Below are positions 39,666 through 49,712 of a stretch of DNA of 64,000 nt, piece after piece. The stretch spans positions 32,022,140 through 32,086,139 of the forward strand of contig OY757947.1 in assembly GCA_963585895.1 (NCBI GenBank), read 5' to 3'. The translations under genes and the position numbers were made by a program. Source of the stretch: Sepioteuthis lessoniana (taxonomy: Eukaryota; Mollusca; Cephalopoda; Myopsida; Loliginidae). How positions within the stretch are numbered: the stretch's first letter is position 1; every line of letters starts with the position of its first letter. The notes under the pieces were generated by a model. It worked only from the letters and a program-made list of their open reading frames with translations. It did not search any database and had not been told where the DNA came from.

Positions 39666-39912
39666 GTATAGTAAAGTTGGCGACCGTAGTCGAGGGTGAC
39701 CAGAAGGCTACTACACCAATGTGTAGGGGAGAGCGCTACTCCTTTCTCTGGATTGCTCCACTTTACCCTTGATACGTACCTTATATTGCTGAGTGTTAAG
39801 CAAAGAGGTATCAAGTACCATTTTTAAAGTCTTTGGTATGACACGACCTGGGATTGAACCCTGGTCTACCGGATCATTAGCGAACACTCTACCCACTGGG
39901 CCAATGAGCCGG
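39666..39912 (-). mobile_element. SINE-2 with 13-bp TSD
   Basis: Minus-strand SINE-2, complete from the GGCGACCGTAGTCGAGGGTG end to the head complement CTACCCACTGGGCCAATGAG. The exact TSD TTAAATATCATAA lies at 39653-39665 and 39913-39925. Confidence 0.93.
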
Positions 39913-39925
39913 TTAAATATCATAA

Positions 39926-40299
39926 ATAGTTATAATGAAGATGTTACAGAACTATGATAATATATATTCAATTGTTAATGTTTATTGTGATTTTTTAATA
40001 AACACTGCAATATATATGTCTATATAATTTTCCGCAAGTTTTTATTTCTTTTTATATTGTATACAAAACCTACTATGTGATGACAGCTTCAATTTATAAA
40101 CCAAAATATTGAGATAAATAATCAGAAGTTTGTTTTTCTACAATCATGATTACATCTGGTTTAAAGGAAGCACCTATTTTACAGAAAATTTGTATTCCTT
40201 TCATAGATTAGAGTACAAATTTTGAAGGCTGTTAATGAACCCAGTAAACGGCCGTTATTTCCGCTAGTATTTATATATAATTTGTAAGGGAATAGTTGG
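39926..40299. other. unassigned interval
   Basis: AT-rich; nothing recognised. Confidence 0.4.
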
Positions 40300-40420
40300 C
40301 ATGGTTTGGTTTGGTTTCTTTGTTTTAATAGCGTATCAATCTTTGTGGGTTATTTAATGCCAAAGCTATCCTTTCAGAAGAACAGCAGTGGTACTATTTA
40401 ACCCATGGCTGGGAGAATAG
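40300..40420 (-). mobile_element. SINE-3, 5' truncated
   Basis: Tail complement GGTTTGGTTTGGTTTCTTTG, stem ATCAATC..GGTTATTTAATGCC, and body up to CCCATGGCTGGGAGAATAG. Confidence 0.8.
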
Positions 40421-40667
40421 TTTGTAGGTAACTTTATTTCTAAACGAGATAGAGCTCCTTTGTACACAATTAAATAGTTTAAAATATTACTTACTCTGAT
40501 AGTAAAAATAAATGGTTTCAAGTGTTATTATTTAAAAAATAATTTTTATAATGTTCGAACGCCATTTTTTTAATGTTCGTCGCCATTTTTTTTATGTTCC
40601 AAAGGGGAGGTAATTTTGGTTGATACTTAAAAATCACTCTCGTACAACGGCGAATACTGAGTAGTAA

Positions 40668-41224
40668 TGTGATATAATGGCCGAGGGATTTCGGTTTATG
40701 CCTTTGGTTCTAGTTAGGCTGAGAACCTTTCGGCTCAGCACATGGGTTACTTACGTGTAACATTAAAACAGGTGTTCACGCGCGTGTGCGCAGAGCGGAC
40801 GTGTCACTCAGAGATGTCACAATAGCCCGAGATTGGAAACGGGGTTAGACAGTGCGAATGACGTCACGCACCGGAAGCGCGCGGAGGATTTTGGAAGATT
40901 TTGAAAGTCAGTTAGTTGAGACTAGACACCAGTGTGTAAAGATGAGACCTGCCTCGGGGAAAGACAGTTGGTTTTCGCTTGCTCGCGGAGACCGTTGTGG
41001 CAGGTGCCACACGTGTTGAAGGGGCAAATAAAAAAGCCATAATAGAAAGAATGTGTATCTCTCTTCCTTATATCAAACCTTTAACTCAAAGGTAATAAAA
41101 GGTTTCGTACCTGAACTGAGAAGTCGTTACGTGTTTTTCGAATTTCATGATTCCTATTTTCTATGTGATATATGTATATATGTAATGAACGTCCCATGTA
41201 CATTTCGCATATTCATGTATATAC
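40668..41224 (+). mobile_element. LTR-1 solo LTR (copy B)
   Basis: Starts TGTGATATAATGGCCGAGGG and carries CACGCGCGTGTGCGCAGAGC. A perfect CRE palindrome TGACGTCA lies at 40859-40866, with CACCGGAAGC (ETS-like) six bases downstream. The TAATAAAA signal is near 41092, and it ends around GTATATACA. No internal retroviral genes lie beside it. The last bases differ from copies A, C and D (the GGCTATGGT block is missing). Confidence 0.82.
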
Positions 41225-41487
41225 AGGTTGAATGTAAAAACAGTTCATTTCAAGCAATTCAGTTTAGCATTGTTGCACAGTTTAATTCTATTTGACTCGT
41301 AGATAGGACCTTATCAGGTTCTATCAATCTGGCCTAGAGTGATGAGAATAAAATGGTATTCCGCATTCCCCAAAGCTCCAGCATTACTGGAGCCTCACCA
41401 TCCGATTGTTTAGTGTCATATCCAGGACACTCGTTGGGGGAGTCGTACCCCTCTGCAGAGATGCCGTCGGTAAATGCTGCAGCCCCA
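41225..41487 (-). mobile_element. REP-H copy, left half of inverted pair
   Basis: Short module, then head complement (CTATCAATCTGGCCTAGAG ... CCTCTGCAGAGATGCCGTCGG) ending in GCAGCCCCAG. Confidence 0.8.
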
Positions 41488-41970
41488 GAGTAGAGTGGTA
41501 ATACCAGTTAGGGTCCTAAACATGAATCAAATAGCTTTGTGTACAAATTATTCGTATTCAGTTGGACCGTGTATAAACAAAAAACTCCCCCAAGTGTCCC
41601 GGATATGATACTAAACAATCTGAAGGTGAGGCTCCACTAATGCTGGAGCTTTGGGGAATACGAAGTACCCCTTCATTGCCATTGCTTCCAGGTTTACTCT
41701 GGCCCGGAGTAGTAGCACCTGATAGGGTTCCATCAAAGGGTCAAATAGAACTAAACTCTCAACTAAAATGAATTGCTTGAAATAGAACTGTTTTGTCATC
41801 TAAACTGCGTACTTACGTTAAACTGAATTGTTTAAAATAGAACTGTTTTGATATTTAACTGTGTGTAAACAAAACTATACTTAAACTAAACTGAATTGTT
41901 TGAAATAGAACTGATTATTTGTATAAAATAGATTGATATGCCATAAAATACAAACAAACAAATCAGACAC
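41488..41970 (+). mobile_element. REP-H copy, right half (head, modules, tail)
   Basis: After a partial head end at 41488-41580, a second partial head starts at CTCCCCCAAGTGTCCCGGAT. It runs through GCTGGAGCTTTGGGGAATAC to GGTCAAATAGAACTAAACTC, then modules, then a shortened tail (GATTGATATGCCATAAAATAC). Confidence 0.8.
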
Positions 41971-42159
41971 AGCTCAAAGTCATAAACAGGACTTACAATG
42001 GTTTAAAATACCTAACATTAATAATTCTATTCATGTATATTAATTATTAATAATCATATTTATCATTAATAATTACTAATAATTAATTATTTATAATTCT
42101 ATTTGTCTATATTAATTCGGTTGTATAATTATCTTTTCAAGCACTGTTAAATAATAGTA
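41971..42159. other. AT-rich (TAATTATTAATAA-type) interval
   Basis: Irregular ATTAATAATTA repeats with no further structure. Confidence 0.6.
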
Positions 42160-42419
42160 ATAATTCTATTTAACAGCACTCATTTATTTGCACACAGTTA
42201 ATTGGTTATAATAAATGATTAAATAGTCCTCTTTGACCTGTAAGAGGTACTACCACTCAGACCTGGGAGTAATTGCAGTGAAAGGGCACTCAAAATTCAT
42301 CAAACATCTAGAACAAAAGCCTCACTATCAGTTTACTGATAAATCCAGGATATACCTGCAGGGTAGGGGTCTTTCTCTTCTGCAAAGATCCAGCTAGCGT
42401 AATATACAGCCCTAGCCAA
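42160..42419 (-). mobile_element. REP-H copy, diverged
   Basis: Module remnant (CACACAGTTAATTGG), then head complement from GAGGTACTACCACTCAGACC to ACAGCCCTAGCCAACTGG. Confidence 0.7.
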
Positions 42420-42925
42420 CTGGTCTTGAGCAAAGAAGAGATAGCATGGAGGAAACCACACATCGGAGGATGTACTCTACTGCAAAGATCCAAGTGGAGT
42501 ATTCTACAGTCCTTCTCTACTAGTCTTGAGCAAAGAAAAGATAGCCTGGAGGAAACCACACATCGGGGGAGGTACTCGACTGCAAAGATCCAAGTGGCGT
42601 ATTCTACAGTCCTTCTCTACTGGTCTTGAGTAAAGAAGAGAAAGCATGGAGGAAACTACACATAAGGGGAGGAACTCTACTGCAAAGATCCAAGTGGCGT
42701 ATTCTACAGTCCTTCTCTACTAGTCTTGAGCAGAGAAGATATAGCATGGAGGAAACCACACATCGGGGGAGGTACTCTACTGCAAAGATCCAAGTGACGT
42801 ATTCTACAGTCCTTCTCTACTGGTCTTGAGTAAAGAAGAGAAAGCATGGAGGAAACTACACATAAGGGGAGGTACTCTACGGCAAAGATCCAGTTGGCGT
42901 ATTTTACAGCCCTAGCTCACTGTTA
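42420..42925. repeat. 100-bp tandem array derived from the REP-H head
   Basis: Five units of about 100 bp. Each contains GGTCTTGAGCAAAGAAGAGA, GCATGGAGGAAACCACACAT, CGGGGGAGGTACTCTACTGC and AAAGATCCAAGTGGCGTATT. Units start near 42420, 42521, 42621, 42721 and 42821. The CTCTGCA..GATCCAG and GTATTCTACAG motifs are the outer end of the REP-H head. The two similar 67-codon open frames at 42426 and 42626 are repeat artefacts. Confidence 0.9.
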
Positions 42926-42964
42926 ATCGCTTTTAAAATATTTTATTATGCACATGTTATTAAA

Positions 42965-43105
42965 AAACAAATACTTGTGTATGTGTATGTATATTACATA
43001 TACGTGTATGTGTGTGTACAATACACATAATTGTATATGTGTTAACAATACATATATGTGTATGCGTGTGTACAATGCATATATGTGTATGTGTGTGTAC
43101 CGAAA
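42965..43105. repeat. TG/TA-rich minisatellite
   Basis: Irregular units of about 40-50 bp around ACATATATGTGTATGTGTGTGTACAAT; three to four copies. Confidence 0.75.
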
Positions 43106-43714
43106 ACGCTTGAAAGATTACACGGCAGAAATTAGAGTTTTTAACGCTACGGTCTTCAGAATCGAAGTTTATGCTGCTACGTTCTCAACAGACGTTTACA
43201 CCACCACGTTGAATGGGTTTATGCGTATTGCTCAACGTCTTAAGTGTCAGTCGAACCTCGGGATGATCACTATGAGAGAAAAAGGTGACGAACATACAAA
43301 AACCCTGTATTGCTTCGCTAATGCAAGAGTTTATTCGCTAATATACTTTTAAGTAGTTGTTGAGCAGAGACAAACAGGATATGAAAAATGAGTTGACCGC
43401 TTTTGCTAAATAAAGAGAAACAACATGTCATGAGGAGAGAGAGGGCAGATGCCGACCTTGAATTATCTTCCACGTTTTCTTTTGTAATTCTAACATCTGC
43501 TTCCACGTGGGGCCAGTCCTAACTGCTGCGCATCCGGGCTCCAAGTGCTGTCGTGTCCCACAGCTAACTGAACTCTTTCTCTGTTTTCTATCCCGCGTCC
43601 ACTCGTTTATGGCGTTTTGTTTGAGTTCCTCTCAGCAAATCCAAACTCGTTGTTAATTGGCAGCCGATTCGTTGTTATTTTTAACCTGGGAGTTCCTAAT
43701 TATTTACTTATGTA
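43106..43714. other. unassigned interval
   Basis: Mixed-composition DNA. The frame 42948-43352 continues into it from the minisatellite and shows no domain. No repeat family recognised. Confidence 0.35.
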
Positions 43715-44262
43715 TGTAATACAATCGCCGAGGGATTTAGGTTTATGCCTTTGGGTTTAGTTAGGCTGAGAACCTTTCGGCTCAGCACATGGGTTAGTTA
43801 GGTGCAACATTAACACAGGTGTTCACGCGCGTGCACGCAGAGCGGATGTATCACTCAGAGATGTCACAATAGCCCAGACGAGAAACGGAGGTTAGCGAGT
43901 GCGAATGACGTCACGCACAGGAAGCGCGCGGAGGATTTTGGGAGATTGTGAAAAAGTCAGTGAGTAGAGTTGAGACCTGCCACGGGAGAAGACGCTTTGC
44001 TTTCGCTTGCTCGTGGAGAACTTTATGGCGGGTGCCACACGTGTTGGGGGGGGACAGATGAAAAAGCCTGTATAGAAAGATTGTTCCTTTCTCCTTATGT
44101 CGAAGAACCTTTAAACTCTAAGGTAATAAAAAAAGTTTTGTAACTGAACTGAGAAGTTATTACGTGTTTTTCGAATTTCGAGATTCCTATGTTCTATATA
44201 TATATATATGTAATGAACGTCCCATGTACATTTCGCATATTCATGTATATGGCTATGGTACA
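43715..44262 (+). mobile_element. LTR-1 solo LTR (copy C)
   Basis: TGTAATACAATCGCCGAGGG to GGCTATGGTACA. It contains the CRE TGACGTCA at 43906-43913, CACAGGAAGCGCGCGG just after it, and a TAATAAAA signal near 44123. It is collinear with copy B over the full length. Confidence 0.85.
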
Positions 44263-44309
44263 TATATATATATAATGAGCTTAGGATTAAATAGGTGGAT
44301 TACGCTCTT

Positions 44310-44415
44310 AAGCTTTCATTGGGACACCAGTATAGGAGAGGAAAACTCTGAATCCAAACCCTGCTTATTCGAGAAGTGTGGTTACTCCTTAAAAAAAAAC
44401 ATTTCCTGTTTAACA
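44310..44415 (+). mobile_element. SINE-1-like 3' fragment, weak
   Basis: AGTATAGGAGAGGAAAACTC and TGAATCCAAACC, then CTCCTTAAAAAA, resemble the SINE-1 3' block. The rest is too diverged. Confidence 0.4.
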
Positions 44416-45177
44416 AAACTCTTAGGCTATCAGGATTAACAAGTCTATAAAGATGCATGCTTGGGTGGGATTGTGTTAGAGTAGAGAAACGTTCGGGTTT
44501 TACATAAACAGAAGGTCCTTCAAATTGTATTGTTTATTTGTTTTGTTTTTTCCTACATTCTTCCTGCCTCATACAATATCTCTTCGACCAATCAGGACAT
44601 CAGCAAATAAAAATGGCACCCGGCATAATTCACTAAACTTCCGGCAGAATTACCCCCCTTGGATTTTTATCTGCCTCTGAATTGAAATACTGGTTTGTTC
44701 ACTGCGCAGGCGTTGGTGTTTGTATACAGGCAACGACAGAGACAATAGAAACGCGCCAATTTCCCTGCAAGGTGGCGCCCAATTCACCAGCAACTATTTT
44801 TCCTTTATATTTAGTCAGCGTTTTTTCATAATTATAGAAAAATAAGACGCTTTTGAAGCCGCCAAAAATTTTATTAGCTCTAAAATGTACAGTCATTAAT
44901 CTCTGTGGCTTCACATTTTTTTGTCAAGAAAAAGAGTAATATATATATTTATATGTAAGGAAAAACACACACACACACACAAGTGGTTCAGAGGATAATT
45001 ATATTTATTGAATTATTCATCAACTGATGCCCCACGTACACCAGAGTACGGCGCAAGGTGCTCTGTATTGTTGGAACTGAACACAGAGCAATAACCCACA
45101 CACACCCAGAGGTGGCAAAAATACCTCAAAAAGGTGCACCTCAGAAATCTGTCGATAAACCTAGGCTCGCCTGACAA
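44416..45177. other. unassigned interval with promoter-like motifs
   Basis: Within 44580-44790 there are CGACCAATCAGG (CCAAT box), ACTTCCGGC (ETS-like), CTGCGCAGGCG (NRF1-like) and AAGGTGGCGCCC. A (CA)n lies at 44965-44981. No gene start can be tied to these. Confidence 0.3.
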
Positions 45178-45408
45178 AAAGGTAATTTTTTTAAAATTGG
45201 GTTTAACAGATTTGAATTCATGGTTTTCCTTCCCTTGGAATGGTTTCTATGCCAGGGTTAAAGAGCCCAATGTTTACCCATAGTCGAAGGTTTAATATTT
45301 GAATTCATAGCTTTACCAAGGGTATTAGAGCAATAAGAGATACAGTCTCGTCCAGAATTTGAACTCGGGTCACTATGTCCATTTCTTACGAGGTTCTGTT
45401 ACAACATG
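45178..45408 (-). mobile_element. SINE-1, minus strand, diverged
   Basis: 3' block complement AAAATTGGGTTTAACAG.TTTGAATTC, middle TTTACCCATAGTCGAAGG, and B-box complement AATTTGAACTCGGGTCAC followed by CCATTTCTTACGAGG. Confidence 0.72.
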
Positions 45409-45658
45409 ATCACATCTTACGAGTAGCGTGGATATATGAAAAAATAAAACACAACTCTGATTACCAAATTTGATATCTTTTGCAGATCTTTTAAACTATA
45501 TGTATATATATATCATAACGAATAGTAAAGGAATTATATTTATTAATTAATTAAAATAATATAAAGCAAATTAATTGAAATAATAAAAACAGTTTTATTA
45601 TTCTAATTGATTAATGAATACGATTCCCTTATTTTTCTTATGATAAATGTTTTTGTAC

Positions 45659-45702
<44 letters not shown>

Positions 45703-45780
45703 GAGTAAATAAAGGATTGTAATCTGACAATATGTAGAAAAACTGATAACAACGATCCAAGGGGAAGGAATGATTTATTG
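45409..45780. other. AT-rich interval with (TA)n
   Basis: (TA)n at 45661-45699. Otherwise AT-rich with no recognised family. Confidence 0.5.
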
Positions 45781-45785
45781 AGAGG

Positions 45786-45828
45786 TTGACTCTATAGCGT
45801 TTCGGTTCCGCTGAACCATCATCAGGAC
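45786..45828 (-). ncRNA. hammerhead ribozyme candidate
   Basis: On the minus strand the order is TCCTGATGA, then a hairpin GGTTC-AGCG-GAACC, then GAAAC, then GCTATAG, then AGTC. This matches the type I hammerhead core CUGAUGA - stem II - GAAA - short stem III - GUC. Stem I is weak: GGT before the core against ACC after GUC, with one mismatch at the junction. Hammerheads of this minimal type are known in Penelope-like elements. Cleavage competence cannot be judged from sequence alone. Confidence 0.5.
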
Positions 45829-46308
45829 CATGAGGGGTGATATTAACGATTTTAAGTTAAGGATGGATGTTTAGAAATGTGAAATACAAAAACCTAGGGG
45901 AAAATATGTATAATAAGAAAAAGTTGGCCGTTTAACTGGCGAATTAGCGTTTGATTTTTTAAATTGCGTTATTTGACTCATTAGGAATATTGTATAGAAT
46001 TTATGTACGTTTGTTTAACGAGAAAGATTTCGAGTCAGAAGGAAGAAAAGAAAGAAAAAAAAAAAGAAATCATTATATTATATTATATTATATTATATTA
46101 CTATCACTCAAAATTACGCTATTTTTGGTCTGCAACAAACCCAGCAAATGTGATAGTGACAGCTATACACTGTTGTAATATATATATATATATATATAGT
46201 TAGATTAATAGAATTATAGATATAAAAGATAAGACATTAGCCAGATTATGGTACCGGATGCAACACCAAAGTGAGTTTGAAATGTGGGAGGTATTTTGGG
46301 TACAGGCA

Positions 46309-46365
<57 letters not shown>

Positions 46366-46464
46366 GCATGTATATCTATACTTATATATAGATAGATATA
46401 AGCATATAAACAAGGTCTTTCAAAAAGTTTTAAACCTCAACCGGATATTTTTACGGCTCTCTCG

Positions 46465-46508
<44 letters not shown>

Positions 46509-46905
46509 GTAATAAAAACCGTTCTCAAAGCTTTTTTTCTTCATGAAAAAAGGGCTTCTTACTGCCCATGAGCTCAGGTTAAAGCCTAATGTAAATGAAT
46601 TTCAGGTTATTGACAGGTTTCTTTTTCGTGAATATGACAAACGAAAGTCTTTCGCCTCACTTCCCTCTAGATTGCATTCTTAAATAAGTTTTACGATGAT
46701 GCCGTACAATTCCATTGTCTCAGTTGATTGGGTTTTTTGTTGAAGCCATTAATCCGTTCAATAAGATATATGTCTTTTTCCTGTCTTTGATAGACGTATT
46801 TATAGGTTTGTATCGATAATTAGTATCAAAAAGAGATAGTATTTATCACTAGCATATACTATATTCTCCAGACATGTACTTGTGCTTGTTTCGGGTACCT
46901 AGGAG
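45829..46905. repeat. unassigned DNA with ATATT and (TA)n tracts
   Basis: A TTATA run lies at 46074-46100 and (TA)n tracts at 46179-46198, 46311-46362 and 46468-46505. No gene seen. Confidence 0.6.
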
Positions 46906-46907
46906 CA

Positions 46908-47363
46908 GTGAGATACCCGAACTTTTTTCTTGAATTCAAGCTTGCCAATATGCAAAAACAAAATTCCCGTCAATCTATTTGTAGAATTCACGTCAGCAAC
47001 ACTTCATGGCGGTATTTAACAGACTCCTCATCAAGTCAGAATAAAGCACAAGGCCATTTTAAAGTGGTGAGCCATGCACGGATCAAAATCCATGCTCGGT
47101 CCGACCAAAAAAGGATTAGTCCAATCGGCATACCTCAATTGGGGTGCCTCAGGGGCCAAGACATGAACTCAGCCCTGCAAAGCAGGAACTGCCGGGGAGA
47201 ACGGTCCCTGCGACCAACCGACTGTAATGAAACGCTTTATATCTCCCACTTGGGGCGTGCTGATGTGGATGTCATATTGCGTTCATCTAAAAACGGAACT
47301 AGCAAGGGGCCTCCGATGACAAACGTAGATGACGCTCGATCGATAGACGACGATTTTATTTAA
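46908..47363 (+). CDS. unidentified 151-codon open frame
   Basis: Open from ATG 46908 to TAA 47363 in DNA of more balanced composition than its surroundings. The product would be basic in the middle (HARIKIHARSDQKR) and acidic at the end (NVDDARSIDDDF). I recognise no domain, signal peptide or membrane segment. No splice sites or 3' signal stand out. It could be a chance frame, a relic of a transposon, or an exon. Confidence 0.2.
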   Translation: MRYPNFFLEFKLANMQKQNSRQSICRIHVSNTSWRYLTDSSSSQNKAQGHFKVVSHARIKIHARSDQKRISPIGIPQLGCLRGQDMNSALQSRNCRGERSLRPTDCNETLYISHLGRADVDVILRSSKNGTSKGPPMTNVDDARSIDDDFI

Positions 47364-47544
47364 GAAACAAATAAAGTCATGGAAGTGCGTGAAAGTTAGA
47401 GTAAAGGAAAAGGTGACGCGGGATTATGACTCAAAAATTTAGATTGGAAACATTCTATGTGATTAAAACATTGAGGACTTCTGAGTTCTCTTCTAGTACA
47501 CAATTCATTATTTCTATTGCTATTTATATATGTAAATATATAAT

Positions 47545-47625
47545 TTTGGTTTAGTCTCTTTTATTAATGGCATATCAACCTTCATGGATTATTTAATGCC
47601 AAAGCCATCCTAATAGAGGAATAAT
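47545..47625 (-). mobile_element. SINE-3 tail fragment
   Basis: ATGGCATATCAACC...GGATTATTTAATGCCAAAGCC, the shared stem-loop tail on the minus strand. Confidence 0.65.
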
Positions 47626-47639
47626 TGAGGTACTTTCCC

Positions 47640-49620
47640 AAGAGTATTAGTCTAAATCCTCTTGGGAATTGTTTCAATTTCCCAGAAAAATCTATGGAAG
47701 AACCAAAATGGCTTTCGGAGAAAACGATCCATGACATCACAAATTTTAACAATCGTCGAAATTTAGTTGGTGTTCGTGAAAAAAACCTCGGAGTGACACT
47801 TTTATTTGTAGACTTCTCCAAGACATTTGACTCCATATCATCATCATCTTCATGTCATGCCGCCAGCACGGATATCCCTGATCCTCTCTTGCCACTTTTC
47901 CCTATCGTTCATCGCCTCTGGCAGATCTTCAGGGCTACATCCCGTATCCTCACACATTTGCTGTATGTATGTTCTAGCAGGTCGTCCTGTTTTAGCTCGG
48001 CCATATGCGGGGGTCCATAGGAGTACATCACTTATGAGCTCGTCCCTGCTCCTCCAGCAGTGTCCTGCGTGCCTGGTTCGTCTAACTTGGATAGTTTTCG
48101 TGATGGGAGTCAGGTGGCCGTATAGGTGGTGCTTTGTGGGGTGTTGCCTCCAGGACTTGTTCAATATTGCTCGCAGCATTCTGGTGTAGTTGTGGTCTAG
48201 CTTCTTCTCCAACCGTTTTGTTAGCGTCCAAGTAGTGCATCCATACAGCAGTATCGATACGACCGCTGCCTGGAAGAAACTGCGTTTCATTTTATCGGTC
48301 AGGTCTGATTTCCATATGACCGATAGCCTATCGATAGCTGTCCATGCCTTCGTTAGCCGCGTGTCGATGTCTTTTACGGTTGATGAGACACTGCTTCCTA
48401 GGTAGGTGAATTTGTCAACCAGTTTCAGAGAGGTTCCGTCTAGTGTGGAAATGTAGCCAGCTTGATGAAAGCACATCTATTCAGTTTTGTGTGCATTGAT
48501 ATGGAGGCCAATGTCCGAGGCGGCTCGTTCGAAACTATGTGTTTTGGCTTGGTTGGGTGTATTTACTAGTAGCGCTATGTCATCGGCGTCGTCGGCGTCG
48601 GTAATTATTTTTGCGGGCTCTGTAAAGAAACCGTCGCAGCAAAAATGATGCTCAATTAAACACAAAAGTAAAAGTTCTCTCACCGGATGGAGACAAAGAC
48701 TTGTTTGACATTGTCGCAGGTGTCCTGCAAGGGGACATATTATCCCCATATCAGTTTATCACCTGCCTTGACTATACGCTAAGAACGTCGATTGATTATG
48801 AAAGAAAATGCCTTTATTTTGTCAAAGGCAAATATGCAGATTATATAATGCACAAATGATTACGGACGAGGACTACGCTGATGATATAGCGCTTCTGGCA
48901 AATACACACACCCAGGCCTAATCCGTGCTGCATAGTCTGAAACAGGCAGCAGGCAGCATAGGCCTCCATGTGAACGCAGACAAAACAGTTCATGTGCTTT
49001 AATCAAAGAGGCGATATCTCCACACGAAATGGTGGGTCTCTGAAACTTGTGGATAAATTCTCCTCTCTCGGAAGCGGCGTTCATCTGTTGAAAATGACAT
49101 CGATACATGACTAGCGAAGGCATGGACAGCTGTCAATAGGCTATCGGTCATATAAAAGACAGATCTATACGATTAAATAAAATGTAGTTTTTTCCAAGCA
49201 GCGATCGTGTCAATATTACTATATGGATGCACCGCATGGACGCTAACTGAGCGTATGGAGAAAAAGATTGCAAAAGAATGCTGCGAGCTATATTGAACAA
49301 ATCCTGGAGGCAACATCCCACAAAACAGCAGCTGTATGGCCACCTGCCACCCATCTCGAAAACCATCCAATAGACGAACCAGACATGCGGGATCTGCCGG
49401 AGAAGTAAGGAAGACATTAAAAGCGATGTACTCTAGTGGACCCCTTCAAAAAGACGAGCAAGGATTGGGCGACTAGCTAGAACCTATATACAACAGCTCT
49501 GTACTGATAGGGAAAGTAGTATGGATGACCTCCGAGGAGCGATGGACGATAGAGATGAGTGGCGAGAGAGAGAGAGTCAGGGAAATCCGTGCTAGTGGCA
49601 GGACATTATGATGATGATTA
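47640..49620 (+). pseudogene. LINE-A (RTE-like), RT to 3' end, interrupted by antisense LINE-A
   Basis: The upstream part (47700-47825) reads EKTIHDITNFNNRRNLVGVR and LLFVDFSKTFDSI, the RT motif A region. A second LINE-A then intervenes on the opposite strand. The copy resumes near 48620 with KETVAAKMMLN, the SPDGDKDLFDIVAGVLQGD region in decayed frames, a DDIALL-like stretch at 48875-48900, the thumb region, and a decayed C-terminal domain to (GAT)n at 49607-49619. A short piece between FDSI and KETV appears lost at the junction. It is heavily frameshifted and older than its insert. Confidence 0.82.
47826..48617 (-). pseudogene. LINE-A 3' end inserted antisense, 208 codons open
   Basis: The minus strand starts near ADDADDIALLVNTPNQAKTH (YADD mutated to DADD). 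One frame change near 48477 is followed by 208 open codons (48476-47850) covering LVDKFTYLGSSVSSTVKDID, SILLYGCTTWTLTKRLEKKL, RRTRHAGHCWRSRDELISDV and MNDREKWQERIRDIRAGG. The tail is GATGATGATATGG-like at 47828-47842. It is better preserved than the LINE-A it interrupts. Confidence 0.9.
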
Positions 49621-49629
49621 GTCGTAAAG

Positions 49630-49712
49630 TGAACGCTCCAGCATGACTGGAGATCGAACCCGCTTACTACGATGTTCACATTGCAAAGACACTATCCTCT
49701 ATGTCATGGGTA
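49630..49712 (-). mobile_element. tRNA-like SINE head fragment
   Basis: The complement contains GCGGGTTCGATCTCCAG (B box) and CATAGAGGATAGTGTC (A-box region). There is no tail. Confidence 0.4.

Noticed and set aside
40560-40606. Two CGCCATTTTTTT motifs before LTR copy B as YY1 sites
   Set aside because: A short motif in AT-rich DNA, with no neighbouring promoter features or conservation to judge by.
38682-44262. LTR copies A, B and C as the two ends of one intact retrotransposon
   Set aside because: The DNA between them consists of SINEs, REP-H and unassigned sequence with no gag-pol, and copy A has its own 4-bp duplication, so they are separate solo LTRs.
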